Source: Flaviramulus basaltis (lineage in GTDB: Bacteria; Bacteroidota; Bacteroidia; Flavobacteriales; Flavobacteriaceae). From it: a DNA stretch of 64,000 nt. Positions within the stretch are counted from its first letter, which is position 1. Each line of letters opens with the position of its first letter. The notes under the pieces were generated by a model that worked only from the letters and a program-made list of their open reading frames with translations, did no database searches and was not told the origin of the DNA. The translations under genes were made by a program, and so were the position numbers. The DNA lies in contig NZ_FPKV01000003.1 in NCBI RefSeq assembly GCF_900114265.1, forward strand, positions 558,001-622,000. The letters are read 5' to 3'. Below, in pieces: positions 17,755 through 26,289 of the stretch.

Positions 17755-17773
17755 TTTGTGTTAAACAAAAATA
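17755..17773 (-). promoter_or_regulatory. Putative promoter/operator of the MerR gene
   Basis: GTTAAACAAAAATA at 17760-17773 is the third copy of the element found twice before crtI. On the minus strand it contains TATTTTTG, a -7 box, 22 bases upstream of the ATG. TTTGT (17755-17759) and ACAAA (17765-17769) form an inverted repeat across it, so a dimeric regulator could bind. Confidence 0.5.
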
Positions 17774-17891
17774 ATATAATAATTTCTAAAATCGTAAAAA
17801 TTTAAGATATTAAGTTTTTTCTTTTTTAGAAGACTATCATTTGATTGTACTTAATTTTAGAAGTATTTTATAAATGAAGTTATTAAATTAA

Positions 17892-17921
17892 AAACCCTGT
17901 TTATTTTATTAAACAGGGTTT
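17892..17921 (-). terminator. Hairpin terminator downstream of rfbC
   Basis: A perfect 12-bp stem, 17892-17903 with 17910-17921 (AAACCCTGTTTA), has a 6-base loop. It lies 38 bases after the rfbC stop on the minus strand and separates the rfb genes from the MerR promoter. The following T-run is weak. Confidence 0.7.
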
Positions 17922-17958
17922 ATTAAACAATTAAAATATTTATTATTATGTGCTAATT

Positions 17959-18489
17959 TTACTTTGTGTAATCTGGATAATCTTGATCTTTATCTGATAA
18001 AATAGGGTTTATAATTGGCCAATCTATTTTAAAAAAAGGATCATCCCATCTAATTCCATTTTCTTTACCTGGGGTATAAAATTCTGAAACTAAATAAGCT
18101 ATTTCAGAATTGTTTTTTAAAGTTAAAAACCCATGAGCAAATCCTTTTGGAATATAAACTTGCCTAGCATTTTCTTCAGTAATTTCTACAGAAATGTATT
18201 GACCAAATGTGGGAGAGTCTTTTCTTATATCGAGAATAACATCAAGTAGGGCTCCTTTTGTACATCTTACTAGCTTTACTTCTTCTGCGCCATCAGATTG
18301 ATAGTGCATGCCTCTTAAAGTGTTTTTGTTTGCATTATGGGACATATTTCCTTGTACAAATTTGGAATTTAGATTGTGTTTTTTAAATTCATTTGCACAA
18401 AAAGTACGTGCGAAAAAGCCTCTGTTATCTCCTCTTTTTTCAATATCTATAATGTAAGCGCCTTTTAACTTTGTTTCTGTATATATCAT
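17959..18489 (-). CDS. rfbC: dTDP-4-dehydrorhamnose 3,5-epimerase-like protein (RmlC/RfbC fold)
   Basis: The start ATG at 18489 gives 176 residues (MIYTETKLKGAYIIDIEKRG) and overlaps the rfbG stop by 4 bases (ATGA); the ATG at 18498 would overlap more. Visible are KRGDNRGFFARTF, the catalytic His region TLRGMHYQ, and IPKGFAHGFLTL, all typical of the RmlC cupin. In this operon the substrate is probably CDP-4-keto-6-deoxyglucose, not the dTDP sugar, because rfbF and rfbG lie upstream and no rmlA or rmlB is present. Confidence 0.85.
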   Translation of the reverse strand: MIYTETKLKGAYIIDIEKRGDNRGFFARTFCANEFKKHNLNSKFVQGNMSHNANKNTLRGMHYQSDGAEEVKLVRCTKGALLDVILDIRKDSPTFGQYISVEITEENARQVYIPKGFAHGFLTLKNNSEIAYLVSEFYTPGKENGIRWDDPFFKIDWPIINPILSDKDQDYPDYTK

Positions 18490-19571
18490 AATGCCCAAGT
18501 CGTTTTATTAGCAGCAGCTAAATCTGTATAATCTTTAATTTGTTTGACTCTATGATTGTAAATATTTTTATCATCTTGGACAAGGTACCCTTCAACTGTA
18601 TAGCGAATAGTTTCCTCAAAACTTAGTTGAGGAATCCAATTTAATTCATTTGCAGCTTTTGTAATATCTAATTTTAATAAATTAGCTTCATGAAGTTTGT
18701 TTTCTTGGTTTAATATTTTGTGTTTTAAAACGGTACTTTTTTCAATTTCTTGAACAACTTCTAATACGTTATAATGTTTATAAGTGCTAGGTCCAAAATT
18801 CCATCCGCCTTCATATTTTTTATTGTTTTCTCCAATTAATGCTAATTGCATATAACCAGATAGGGGTTCTAAAACGTGTTCCCATGGTCTTGTAGCGTAT
18901 GGACTTCTTATTTCAAGAACTTCATCTGCACGTTTGTTTTTAAATATATCTGGGATTAAACGATTGTCAGACCAATCTCCACCTCCAATAACATTTCCAG
19001 CCCTAGTGCTTATTACTGAGACAGGAGAATCTTTATAGAAAGATTTCCTTAAAGATTGTATGGCTATTTCTGCACAGGCCTTTGATGAAGAATAAGGGTC
19101 GCTTCCTCCTAATTCATCATTTTCACGATATCCCCAAACCTGTTCTTTATTTTCATAACATTTATCACTAGTAATGGCAACAATAGTTTTTAAATTAGTA
19201 GAATTTCTAGCAGCTTGCAATAAATTAACAGTTCCCATAACATTTGTATGATAGGTAGAAATTGGGTCGTTATAAGAATCTATAACTAAAGCTTGGGCTG
19301 CAAGATGGAAAATGTAATCTGGATTAATGGAATCTATGGTAGATTGAAGAAGATTAATGTCTGTAACATCTCCATATGTTTGATTAATTTTGTGTTCTAA
19401 TCCAGAAACAATAAAATTATCTAATTCATTTTTAGGTTGTAAAGCATAGCCGTATACATCTGCACCAAGTTCGTGCAGCCATATTGATAACCAAGAACCT
19501 TTAAAACCTGTGTTTCCAGTAAGGAAAACTTTTTTTCCTTTAAATTGATCGAATAGTTTTTTTTCAGTCAT
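18486..19571 (-). CDS. rfbG: CDP-glucose 4,6-dehydratase
   Basis: 361 residues, an extended SDR. It has TGNTGFKGSW (residues 17-26), the NAD-binding glycine motif, ITSDKCYENKEQVWGY, YSSSKACAE (catalytic Tyr and Lys), and RAGNVIGGGDWSDNRLIPD, which is a CDP-glucose dehydratase signature. It makes CDP-4-keto-6-deoxy-D-glucose. It starts 1 base after the SDR gene stop and overlaps rfbC by 4 bases, so the operon is tightly coupled. Confidence 0.92.
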   Translation of the reverse strand: MTEKKLFDQFKGKKVFLTGNTGFKGSWLSIWLHELGADVYGYALQPKNELDNFIVSGLEHKINQTYGDVTDINLLQSTIDSINPDYIFHLAAQALVIDSYNDPISTYHTNVMGTVNLLQAARNSTNLKTIVAITSDKCYENKEQVWGYRENDELGGSDPYSSSKACAEIAIQSLRKSFYKDSPVSVISTRAGNVIGGGDWSDNRLIPDIFKNKRADEVLEIRSPYATRPWEHVLEPLSGYMQLALIGENNKKYEGGWNFGPSTYKHYNVLEVVQEIEKSTVLKHKILNQENKLHEANLLKLDITKAANELNWIPQLSFEETIRYTVEGYLVQDDKNIYNHRVKQIKDYTDLAAANKTTWAL

Positions 19572-20513
19572 TTACTTCTTTTTTAGAAAATTAAAAATTT
19601 TTAATGCTTCTTCCTTAAAATGGCTTTCAGCATTATAAGGAAGAAAGTGTTTAATTTTACTTGAGCTAATAACTATAGGGTCTTTAGGGGGAGATTTATC
19701 TTCTTTATTTGTTTCTATTTCAATTGTTTTTTTGAAGTATTCTTCATAAGCAGCTTTAACAGATTGGGCTACATCTAATAAAGAATAGGCTTTTTCGCCA
19801 CTTATGTTATAGGTGTTGTTTGTTGAGTCTTGATTTGTAAGCCTATAAATAATATCACAAACATCACCCATCCAAATAAAATCTCTAGTTGCGAATCCAT
19901 TTCCGTTAAGTTTAATAAGACTTTTTTCAAAAGCAGATTTACTTAAATCATTTAAAATTAAATACCATTTTGAAGAGTCATAATCTTTTGGGCAACCATA
20001 ACTATTTGATAGGCGTATAATTGTGTAAGGTATTTTGTGGTTTTGGTGAAATTGTTTAACGTAATACTCTGCAAATAAATGTGTTGTTCCGTAGTCGTTA
20101 TTTGGATTAAGTTCACTTTCTTCAGAAATATTGCCACTATATTTTCCGTAAACATGAAAAGTAGATAAATAAATAAAATGCTTTGGTGGCATTAATTTTA
20201 TTGTTTCTAATATATTACGTGTACCAAGGGCATTAACTAATAATGCATTTTGGGCATAACCTTCAACAAAGTTGTCGTTCATGCTAGCAGTATGAATGAT
20301 AACATCATAATCTTTTGTGATTACAGATTTACAGTTTTCAAGTGATGTTATATCACAAATAATTGTTTTGAATTGAAGATTAAATTCTAATTTTCGTTTT
20401 CTTTGGGTTAGTACTGTAACATCGTATCCAAGATTACAATAATGGTTAGTTAGCCAAGAACCAAGATTTCCTAAACCTCCAGTAATTAATATAGTTTTTT
20501 CTTTTACTCCCAT
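19572..20513 (-). CDS. NAD-dependent epimerase/dehydratase (SDR), atypical YxxxH active site
   Basis: From the ATG at 20513 the protein has 313 residues and starts MGVKEKTILITGGLGNLGSW; ATGs at 20522 and 20543 are alternatives that overlap rfbF more. TGGLGNLG is the Rossmann motif and STFHVYG supplies the catalytic Ser/Thr region. The expected YxxxK is NDYGTTHLFAE, with His (codon CAT) where Lys is normal. It lies between rfbF and rfbG, so it probably reduces or epimerises the CDP-4-keto-6-deoxy sugar. The His substitution makes the mechanism uncertain. Confidence 0.75.
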   Translation of the reverse strand: MGVKEKTILITGGLGNLGSWLTNHYCNLGYDVTVLTQRKRKLEFNLQFKTIICDITSLENCKSVITKDYDVIIHTASMNDNFVEGYAQNALLVNALGTRNILETIKLMPPKHFIYLSTFHVYGKYSGNISEESELNPNNDYGTTHLFAEYYVKQFHQNHKIPYTIIRLSNSYGCPKDYDSSKWYLILNDLSKSAFEKSLIKLNGNGFATRDFIWMGDVCDIIYRLTNQDSTNNTYNISGEKAYSLLDVAQSVKAAYEEYFKKTIEIETNKEDKSPPKDPIVISSSKIKHFLPYNAESHFKEEALKIFNFLKKK

Positions 20514-21277
20514 AATTTCCATGGAGCTTTTCCTGATTCCCAAAGTTTATTAAGGTCTTGATTATCTCTTAAAGTATCCATTGCATGCCAAAATCCATCA
20601 TGCTTATATGCTTGCATTTTACCATCTTTAGCGATCTTTTCCATAGGTTCCCGCTCAAACATTTGGTGGTCTCCATCAATGTAATCTAATATTTCTGGTT
20701 CGCAAACAAAGAAACCACCATTTACCCAGCGGTTATCATCTACAGGTTTTTCATTAAAACCAGCAATAGTAAGATCATTTTCAATATTTAATATTCCGTA
20801 ACGACCTTCTGGCTGAATAGCTGTGGCAGTCATTAACTTATCACTTGATTTATGAAACTCTAATAATTTATTAATATCTACATCTGCAACTCCATCACCA
20901 TAAGTACACATAAAAAGTTCATTACCAATAAATTCTTTAGCTCTTTTTATTCTGCCGCCAGTCATAGTATCGGCACCAGTATCTAGAAGTGTTACTTTCC
21001 AGTTTTCAGATACGCTATTGTGAGTTTCAATTTTGTTAGATTTAAGATCTATAGTAACATTACTATGTTGAAGGTAGAAATTTGAAAAATATTCTTTAAT
21101 AACATTTCCTTTGTAACCTAGAAGAATGACAAATTCATTAAAACCATGATGAGAATAAATCTTCATTATGTGTTCTAATATTGGTTTTCCACCAATTTCT
21201 ACCATTGGTTTTGGTTTAAGTTTAGTTTCCTCATTTAGTCGAGTCCCTAAGCCTCCTGCAAGTATTAATACTTTCAT
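20504..21277 (-). CDS. rfbF: Glucose-1-phosphate cytidylyltransferase
   Basis: 257 residues, normal family length. The nucleotidyltransferase motif LAGGLGTRLNEETKLKPKPM is at residues 5-24, followed by VEIGGKPILEHIM and YGDGVADVD. WVNGGFFVCEPE and the C-terminal WHAMDTLRDNQDLN support RfbF rather than RmlA. It makes CDP-glucose from CTP and glucose-1-phosphate. It is the first gene of the rfbF-SDR-rfbG-rfbC operon, divergent from the polysaccharide locus. Confidence 0.94.
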   Translation of the reverse strand: MKVLILAGGLGTRLNEETKLKPKPMVEIGGKPILEHIMKIYSHHGFNEFVILLGYKGNVIKEYFSNFYLQHSNVTIDLKSNKIETHNSVSENWKVTLLDTGADTMTGGRIKRAKEFIGNELFMCTYGDGVADVDINKLLEFHKSSDKLMTATAIQPEGRYGILNIENDLTIAGFNEKPVDDNRWVNGGFFVCEPEILDYIDGDHQMFEREPMEKIAKDGKMQAYKHDGFWHAMDTLRDNQDLNKLWESGKAPWKLWE

Positions 21278-21736
21278 GTGTATGATTTATGTTGTTAATA
21301 GCTATTTCAAAATTAAAAAAAAAAGTAAGATAGATTAGATAAAATTCAAGTAAAATCAAAAAGAATTATAAATCAACATTTTAAAAATTAAAAAGCTTAG
21401 TTTGTTAACTAAAATTATTAACGATATTCTAGCAAATAATCACGATGTAATAATAAAAAAAAAGCACATAAATAGATGAGAACGTATTTTAACGAATATA
21501 ATAGCTATGTATAGAAAATTTATTTCTAGTTTGTTTTTTCTGCGTTTTTTTGTATTGGTAAATGAATTGAACTAAAAACATGTACCGAGATTTGATTAAT
21601 AGCAAAATAAATTTAAATATGAAGATAGCGTTTTTGGGAAATACGCTTAAAACATTAAAAACATTAAGGTAATTATAATCTTTAATGTTGATGGTTCATT
21701 TTTCTTTTGGATTATGAATTTTAAATAAGTTGCTAT
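21278..21736. other. Divergent intergenic region with a leader hairpin
   Basis: 459 bases between rfbF (minus) and the initiating transferase (plus), with no gene. At 21660-21667 and 21682-21689 the 8-bp arms AACATTAA/TTAATGTT flank a 14-base loop, followed by a T-rich stretch (to about 21709) before the 21737 ATG. This could be a leader terminator acted on by the UpxY-like protein. I see no clear promoter consensus. Confidence 0.4.
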
Positions 21737-23089
21737 ATGAAAACAAGGAGTTACTCTCACTTAATTATACCTTTTTCAATAATTATTCACTTAACTATAA
21801 TAAATAGCTTGCTGTTTATTATGACTACTGAGACTTATTCAAATGTTTCAAGCATACTGTTTTACAATTTTTCTTGGTTAATAATTACTTATAGTTTAGA
21901 TTTTTATCCTACGGCTCGTAAGGAGAAATTTATGACTAACATAAAGAAAATGTTTTATCTGTATATCATTTACGGTTTAGCATATTTCTCATGGTTTGGA
22001 ATAAGAGGTGTTCAGCCAGATATTCAATATCACTTATTAGTGTTTTTTATAATATGTATTTTTCTTACTCTATATAGATGGGTTTTTTACATGTTTATAA
22101 GGAATTACAGATTAAGTGGTGGTAATTATGTAAATGTGGTTGTAATAGGGCGTGATAAAAATTTAAAGAAAATACGTAAAGTTTTTGATAATCCTTATTA
22201 TGGATATCGTTATTGTGGTTTTTTTGATGATAAACCATCTGAAAGTCCAACTTATTTAGGTGGTATTTTAGATTGTTTTAAATATATTATTGATACAAGA
22301 GTAGATGAAGTTTATTGTACTGCTGCTAAGTTATCAAGATCTGATTTGCAAAACCTAATTAATTTTGCGGATAATAATTTAATAAAATTAAAAATAATAC
22401 CTGATAATAAAGATATTTTTACACCAGCAATGACGGTGCAAAAATATGATCAAATTCCAGTTTTAGATGTAAGAACAGTGCCTTTAGATGCGGACTTTGG
22501 TAGAATTGCTAAGCGTGCTTTTGATTTTGTATTTTCTTCTCTAGTAATATTATTTTTATTGTCATGGTTGGTGCCACTACTATACATCTTAATAAAACTT
22601 GAGTCACCAGGACCTTTGTTTTTTACACAAAAAAGACATGGTCTTAAACGTCAAATTTTTAATTGTATTAAGTTTAGATCGATGACTTCCAATGGAGAGG
22701 CAAATACTAAAATGGCTACAAAAAATGATAGGCGTATTACACGTATTGGAAGAATAATAAGAAAAACTAGTATTGATGAACTCCCTCAGTTCTTCAATGT
22801 TTTCTTGGGTGATATGAGTGTTGTTGGTCCGCGACCACATATGGAGCAACACACATCAGATTACGAAATTTCTGTTGACAAATATTTGGTTCGCCATTTT
22901 GTAAAACCAGGTATAACAGGTTTAGCACAAATAAGAGGTTATCGAGGAGAGATTATAAAGCCTTCAGATATATTAAATAGAATTAGATTAGATATATTAT
23001 ATGTAGAAAAGTGGACGTTTTTATTAGATTTTAAAATAATTTTTTTAACAATTTCCAACGCCTTTAGTGGTGAGGAAAAGGCATACTAA
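21737..23089 (+). CDS. Undecaprenyl-phosphate glycosyl-1-phosphate transferase (WcaJ/PglC-type)
   Basis: 450 residues. Four to five N-terminal membrane segments (residues 8-125) are followed by a CoA-binding-like domain (VVIGRDKNLKKIRKVFDN) and a last hydrophobic segment near 262-285. The catalytic cytoplasmic domain has KFRSMTSNGE, RITRIGRIIRKTSIDELPQFFNVFLGDMSVVGPRP and the SFLL end. It loads the first sugar-1-phosphate onto the lipid carrier and so starts each repeat unit. It is the first gene of the 23-kb locus and probably co-transcribed with the UpxY-like gene (27-base gap). Confidence 0.92.
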   Translation: MKTRSYSHLIIPFSIIIHLTIINSLLFIMTTETYSNVSSILFYNFSWLIITYSLDFYPTARKEKFMTNIKKMFYLYIIYGLAYFSWFGIRGVQPDIQYHLLVFFIICIFLTLYRWVFYMFIRNYRLSGGNYVNVVVIGRDKNLKKIRKVFDNPYYGYRYCGFFDDKPSESPTYLGGILDCFKYIIDTRVDEVYCTAAKLSRSDLQNLINFADNNLIKLKIIPDNKDIFTPAMTVQKYDQIPVLDVRTVPLDADFGRIAKRAFDFVFSSLVILFLLSWLVPLLYILIKLESPGPLFFTQKRHGLKRQIFNCIKFRSMTSNGEANTKMATKNDRRITRIGRIIRKTSIDELPQFFNVFLGDMSVVGPRPHMEQHTSDYEISVDKYLVRHFVKPGITGLAQIRGYRGEIIKPSDILNRIRLDILYVEKWTFLLDFKIIFLTISNAFSGEEKAY

Positions 23090-23116
23090 AGTATATATAA
23101 ATTAAAATTAGAAATT

Positions 23117-23587
23117 ATGAGTTGGTTTGTATTATCCGTAAAAAGAAGTCAAGAAAAAAGAGTTGCTAATATATTAGAGAAGATGAATGTTGAAGTATTT
23201 AACCCTTTGATAAAAGAAGTTAAATACTGGAGTGATCGTCAAAAGACTATTGAAACTCCTTTGTTCAAATCATATGTTTTTGTTAACCTATCAGAAAAGT
23301 ATAGAGGTCTTGTTTTTGGAGTGTCGGGAGTTAAAGGTTACCTCTTTTTAGATGGCAAACCTGCATTGGTTCGTGATGAAGAGATAAATATTATTCAGAA
23401 TTGGATAACTGAAGATACTTATGATTTAGTGATGCTTTCAAAATTAATATCAAGAAATGAAATTGGTATTCAGCAATGGTTGATGAAAAACAATTCAGGT
23501 ATTAAATGGATTGGTAAAAGTAATGTTTCAGTATTACTGGATGAAATGAATGTTTTAGTTAAAGAAAAACTAAGAGATGTTGTGTAA
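23117..23587 (+). CDS. UpxY/NusG-like transcription antiterminator
   Basis: 156 residues. The N-terminal NGN domain is MSWFVLSVKRSQEKRVANIL to about residue 95, with PLFKSYVFVNLS and VKGYLFLDGKPALV. The C-terminal KOW-like half (GIQQWLMKNNSGIKWIG onward) lacks the usual glycine pattern, so the domain is degenerate or diverged. UpxY proteins in Bacteroides prevent early termination in their own capsule operon. Here it is second, after the initiating transferase, and a 359-base untranslated stretch follows before wzc. Confidence 0.82.
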   Translation: MSWFVLSVKRSQEKRVANILEKMNVEVFNPLIKEVKYWSDRQKTIETPLFKSYVFVNLSEKYRGLVFGVSGVKGYLFLDGKPALVRDEEINIIQNWITEDTYDLVMLSKLISRNEIGIQQWLMKNNSGIKWIGKSNVSVLLDEMNVLVKEKLRDVV

Positions 23588-23946
23588 TCTGATGATTACA
23601 ATATTAACATTTTTTTTTAATAAATACTCGCTCTCAATAACTTAAAAGAAATATGTGTTGTTTTGTGTTAATTCTTTGTCTATTTGATTATGAATTTTGT
23701 ATTTAAATACAATTAAAACTATAGATTATACAAATTATTAAATACAACATTTTCAACCTACTGTATTACTTTGAATTCTAAAAAAAAAAATGTTCCTTTA
23801 CTTTAATTTTATGAATATAATATTCAGGAATTAAAAACTAATTTGTAGATATGTTTATAATTTATAAATGATTTTAGCTTATCAATATTAAATTGTTATT
23901 AATTAAATTTTAATAGAGAACTTAACCTTAGACGTTTTAAATAAAT
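23588..23946. other. Untranslated region between the UpxY-like gene and wzc
   Basis: 359 bases with no gene, the longest gap inside the locus. It holds a 16-bp perfect palindrome at 23697-23712 (TTGTATTTAAATACAA), an A11 run at 23780-23790 and generally low complexity. It may contain a promoter for wzc and the following genes, or an antitermination target. No TAnnTTTG box at a convincing distance was found. Confidence 0.4.
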
Positions 23947-26241
23947 ATGGAAAAAGATATTATCAAAATACTAACAAATTATTTACGTTATTGGTATTTG
24001 TTTTTAATTTGTGCTACCATTTGCGTAGCACTTGCTTTTTTATACTTGCGTTATAAGGTTACTCCAGTTTATTATGTTAGTGGTAAAATATTACTTAATG
24101 ATAAAGAAAATGGAGGAGGAGACGCCTCGGGTTTAGAGTCTTTAAATAACCTTGGGCTAATAAAAATGTCTAGGAATATTCAAGATGAAATTGGGGTATT
24201 AAGATCTTATGATTTAATGGAAACAACCATTGAAGAATTAGGTTTATCTGTTGGCTACTTTATTGAAGGAAGGTTTAATGAAGTTGAGATATATGAAAAG
24301 TCTATTCCATTTAAAGTAGTAATAAATGATAGTGTTCCTATTTTACAATATGGAACATTAGGTAGTATTTTAGTAATAGATGAATTTAGTTATGAGCTAC
24401 AAACTATAGATTCAGATGAAAATATAAAAAAAGAAACTTATAATTTTGGAGAAGAATTAGTTACTGATTTTGGTCAATTCCATTTGGTGTTAAATGAAGG
24501 TATGTATGACTTAAAATCTCAGAGTCCAGTGATAGTGAGGTTTAGAAATGTAAAAGCTATAGCATCAAATTATAATAATGGATTACAAGTATACCCTGTT
24601 TATGAGAATGGAGGTGGTTTATTACAATTAGGTTTAACAGATGCTATTCCTCAAAGAGGAGTAGATCTTATAAATAAACTTATTAATGTATATGCTAGAA
24701 AATCTGCCGAGCATAAAAATACTCTAGCAAAATCTACGCTAAAACTTATAGATGAGCGATTAGAATTATTGACCACAGATCTTGATATTGCAGAAAAAGG
24801 TGTAGAAAACTATAAACAAAGAAACGATTTAACCAATGTTAGTTCAGATGCAGCTCGTTTTATTCAAATGGCGGATGAAGCAGATCGTGAATTGGTTACT
24901 TTACGTACAGAAATTAATGCATTAAATTCTTTAGAATCAAGTTTGAGTCAATCTTCTGCAGGGTCTTTTTCTCCAATTAGTTCATTTAATATTCAGAACT
25001 CAATACTTACGAGTTCTATTATATCATACAATGAAATAATACAAAAGAGAAGAAATCTTGTAAGTGCTTCAGGTACAGGAAATCCAATGCTTCCGGAAAT
25101 TGACAGGCAGCTTTCAGATGCTAAAAATATTATTTTAGGAAATGTTAGAAGTATTAAATTAGAACTTACCAGATCTCAAAGAGATATAATAAATAAATCG
25201 GCTCAATACAGGTCTAAAATATCTACGGTTCCAACAGCAGAGCGAGCACTTTTAGAAATTAATAGAGATCAAGGCTTAAAACAAAATTTATATCTCTTTT
25301 TATTACAAAAGAGAGAGGAGGAAGCTTTGTCTATCAGTGTGCCATTTTCAGATACTCGAATTATTGAAGCACCAAGGTCAGGATCTTTCCCTACAAACGG
25401 AGGAAAGATGCCTGTTTATTTAGGCGCTTTACTTTTTGGAATGTTTATTCCATTTGTTTGGGTGTTTGCTAAAGATAAATTAAATACTAAAATTTTAGAT
25501 AAAGGTGATATTGAAGAAATTACAGATAATCCTATATTAGGAACGATTGCTAGTAACAAGGGAAAAGAGGTTGTTGTCGTTTCCGAAAATAATATTACGC
25601 CTGTTGCAGAATTGTTTCGATTAATGCGTCATAATTTAAAATTTCTCTCACAAGGAAAGTCTAATCAAGTTGTAATGGTTACTTCTGCAAAGCAAGGTGA
25701 AGGAAAAACTTTCGTATCCATAAACTTGGGTGCTAGTTTAGCTATAACTGGTAAAAAAGTGGTCGTTCTAGGCTTTGATTTAAGAGTTCCCAAACTTATG
25801 AAAGATTTAGGATTGACCTATGATTATGGACTTTCAGATTTTATAGTTGACACTAAAATTAAAGTAGATGATATAATAATGCCTTATAATAAGGTGAATA
25901 ATCTTTTCTTTATTGGATCAGGAGCTATTCCTCCTAACCCAGGAGAATTATTGCTTTCTGAGCGTGTTGAAGAATTAATTAAGGAACTCAAAAAAGTATA
26001 CGATTATATCATAATAGACACACCTCCAATTGGGAAGGTAGCAGATGCCTATTCTTTAAGCCGTTTTGTAGATTCAACACTTTTTGTTGTTAGATATGAT
26101 TATACTAAAAAAGAAGAGTTAAATATTATTAACGAAATTTCAAAAAGCAACAAGTTAAACCCACTAATGATTGTATTAAACGATGCGAAAATGGATAAAT
26201 CTGGTATTTATAGCTATGGGTATGGACCTAAAAAAGCTTAA
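23947..26241 (+). CDS. Polysaccharide co-polymerase / tyrosine autokinase (Wzc-like)
   Basis: 764 residues. A Wzz domain with a membrane segment at about 15-35 is followed by a long periplasmic coiled-coil region (about 250-450, e.g. LLTTDLDIAEKGVENYKQR) and a second membrane segment near 490-510. The BY-kinase domain has Walker A SAKQGEGKT (580-588), Walker A' VVLGFDLRVPKL and Walker B DYIIIDTPPIG. The C-terminal SGIYSYGYGPKKA is a short Tyr cluster for autophosphorylation. It controls chain length and export with Wzy; the usual partner Wza is not next to it. Confidence 0.94.
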   Translation: MEKDIIKILTNYLRYWYLFLICATICVALAFLYLRYKVTPVYYVSGKILLNDKENGGGDASGLESLNNLGLIKMSRNIQDEIGVLRSYDLMETTIEELGLSVGYFIEGRFNEVEIYEKSIPFKVVINDSVPILQYGTLGSILVIDEFSYELQTIDSDENIKKETYNFGEELVTDFGQFHLVLNEGMYDLKSQSPVIVRFRNVKAIASNYNNGLQVYPVYENGGGLLQLGLTDAIPQRGVDLINKLINVYARKSAEHKNTLAKSTLKLIDERLELLTTDLDIAEKGVENYKQRNDLTNVSSDAARFIQMADEADRELVTLRTEINALNSLESSLSQSSAGSFSPISSFNIQNSILTSSIISYNEIIQKRRNLVSASGTGNPMLPEIDRQLSDAKNIILGNVRSIKLELTRSQRDIINKSAQYRSKISTVPTAERALLEINRDQGLKQNLYLFLLQKREEEALSISVPFSDTRIIEAPRSGSFPTNGGKMPVYLGALLFGMFIPFVWVFAKDKLNTKILDKGDIEEITDNPILGTIASNKGKEVVVVSENNITPVAELFRLMRHNLKFLSQGKSNQVVMVTSAKQGEGKTFVSINLGASLAITGKKVVVLGFDLRVPKLMKDLGLTYDYGLSDFIVDTKIKVDDIIMPYNKVNNLFFIGSGAIPPNPGELLLSERVEELIKELKKVYDYIIIDTPPIGKVADAYSLSRFVDSTLFVVRYDYTKKEELNIINEISKSNKLNPLMIVLNDAKMDKSGIYSYGYGPKKA

Positions 26242-26289
26242 ATCAAAAAAAGAATAACCAAACAGTAACAGTAATAATGATTATTTTAA

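Noticed and set aside
18490-18498. Alternative rfbC start at 18498.
   Set aside because: It overlaps rfbG more; the ATG at 18489 gives the usual ATGA coupling and the family-typical N-terminus.
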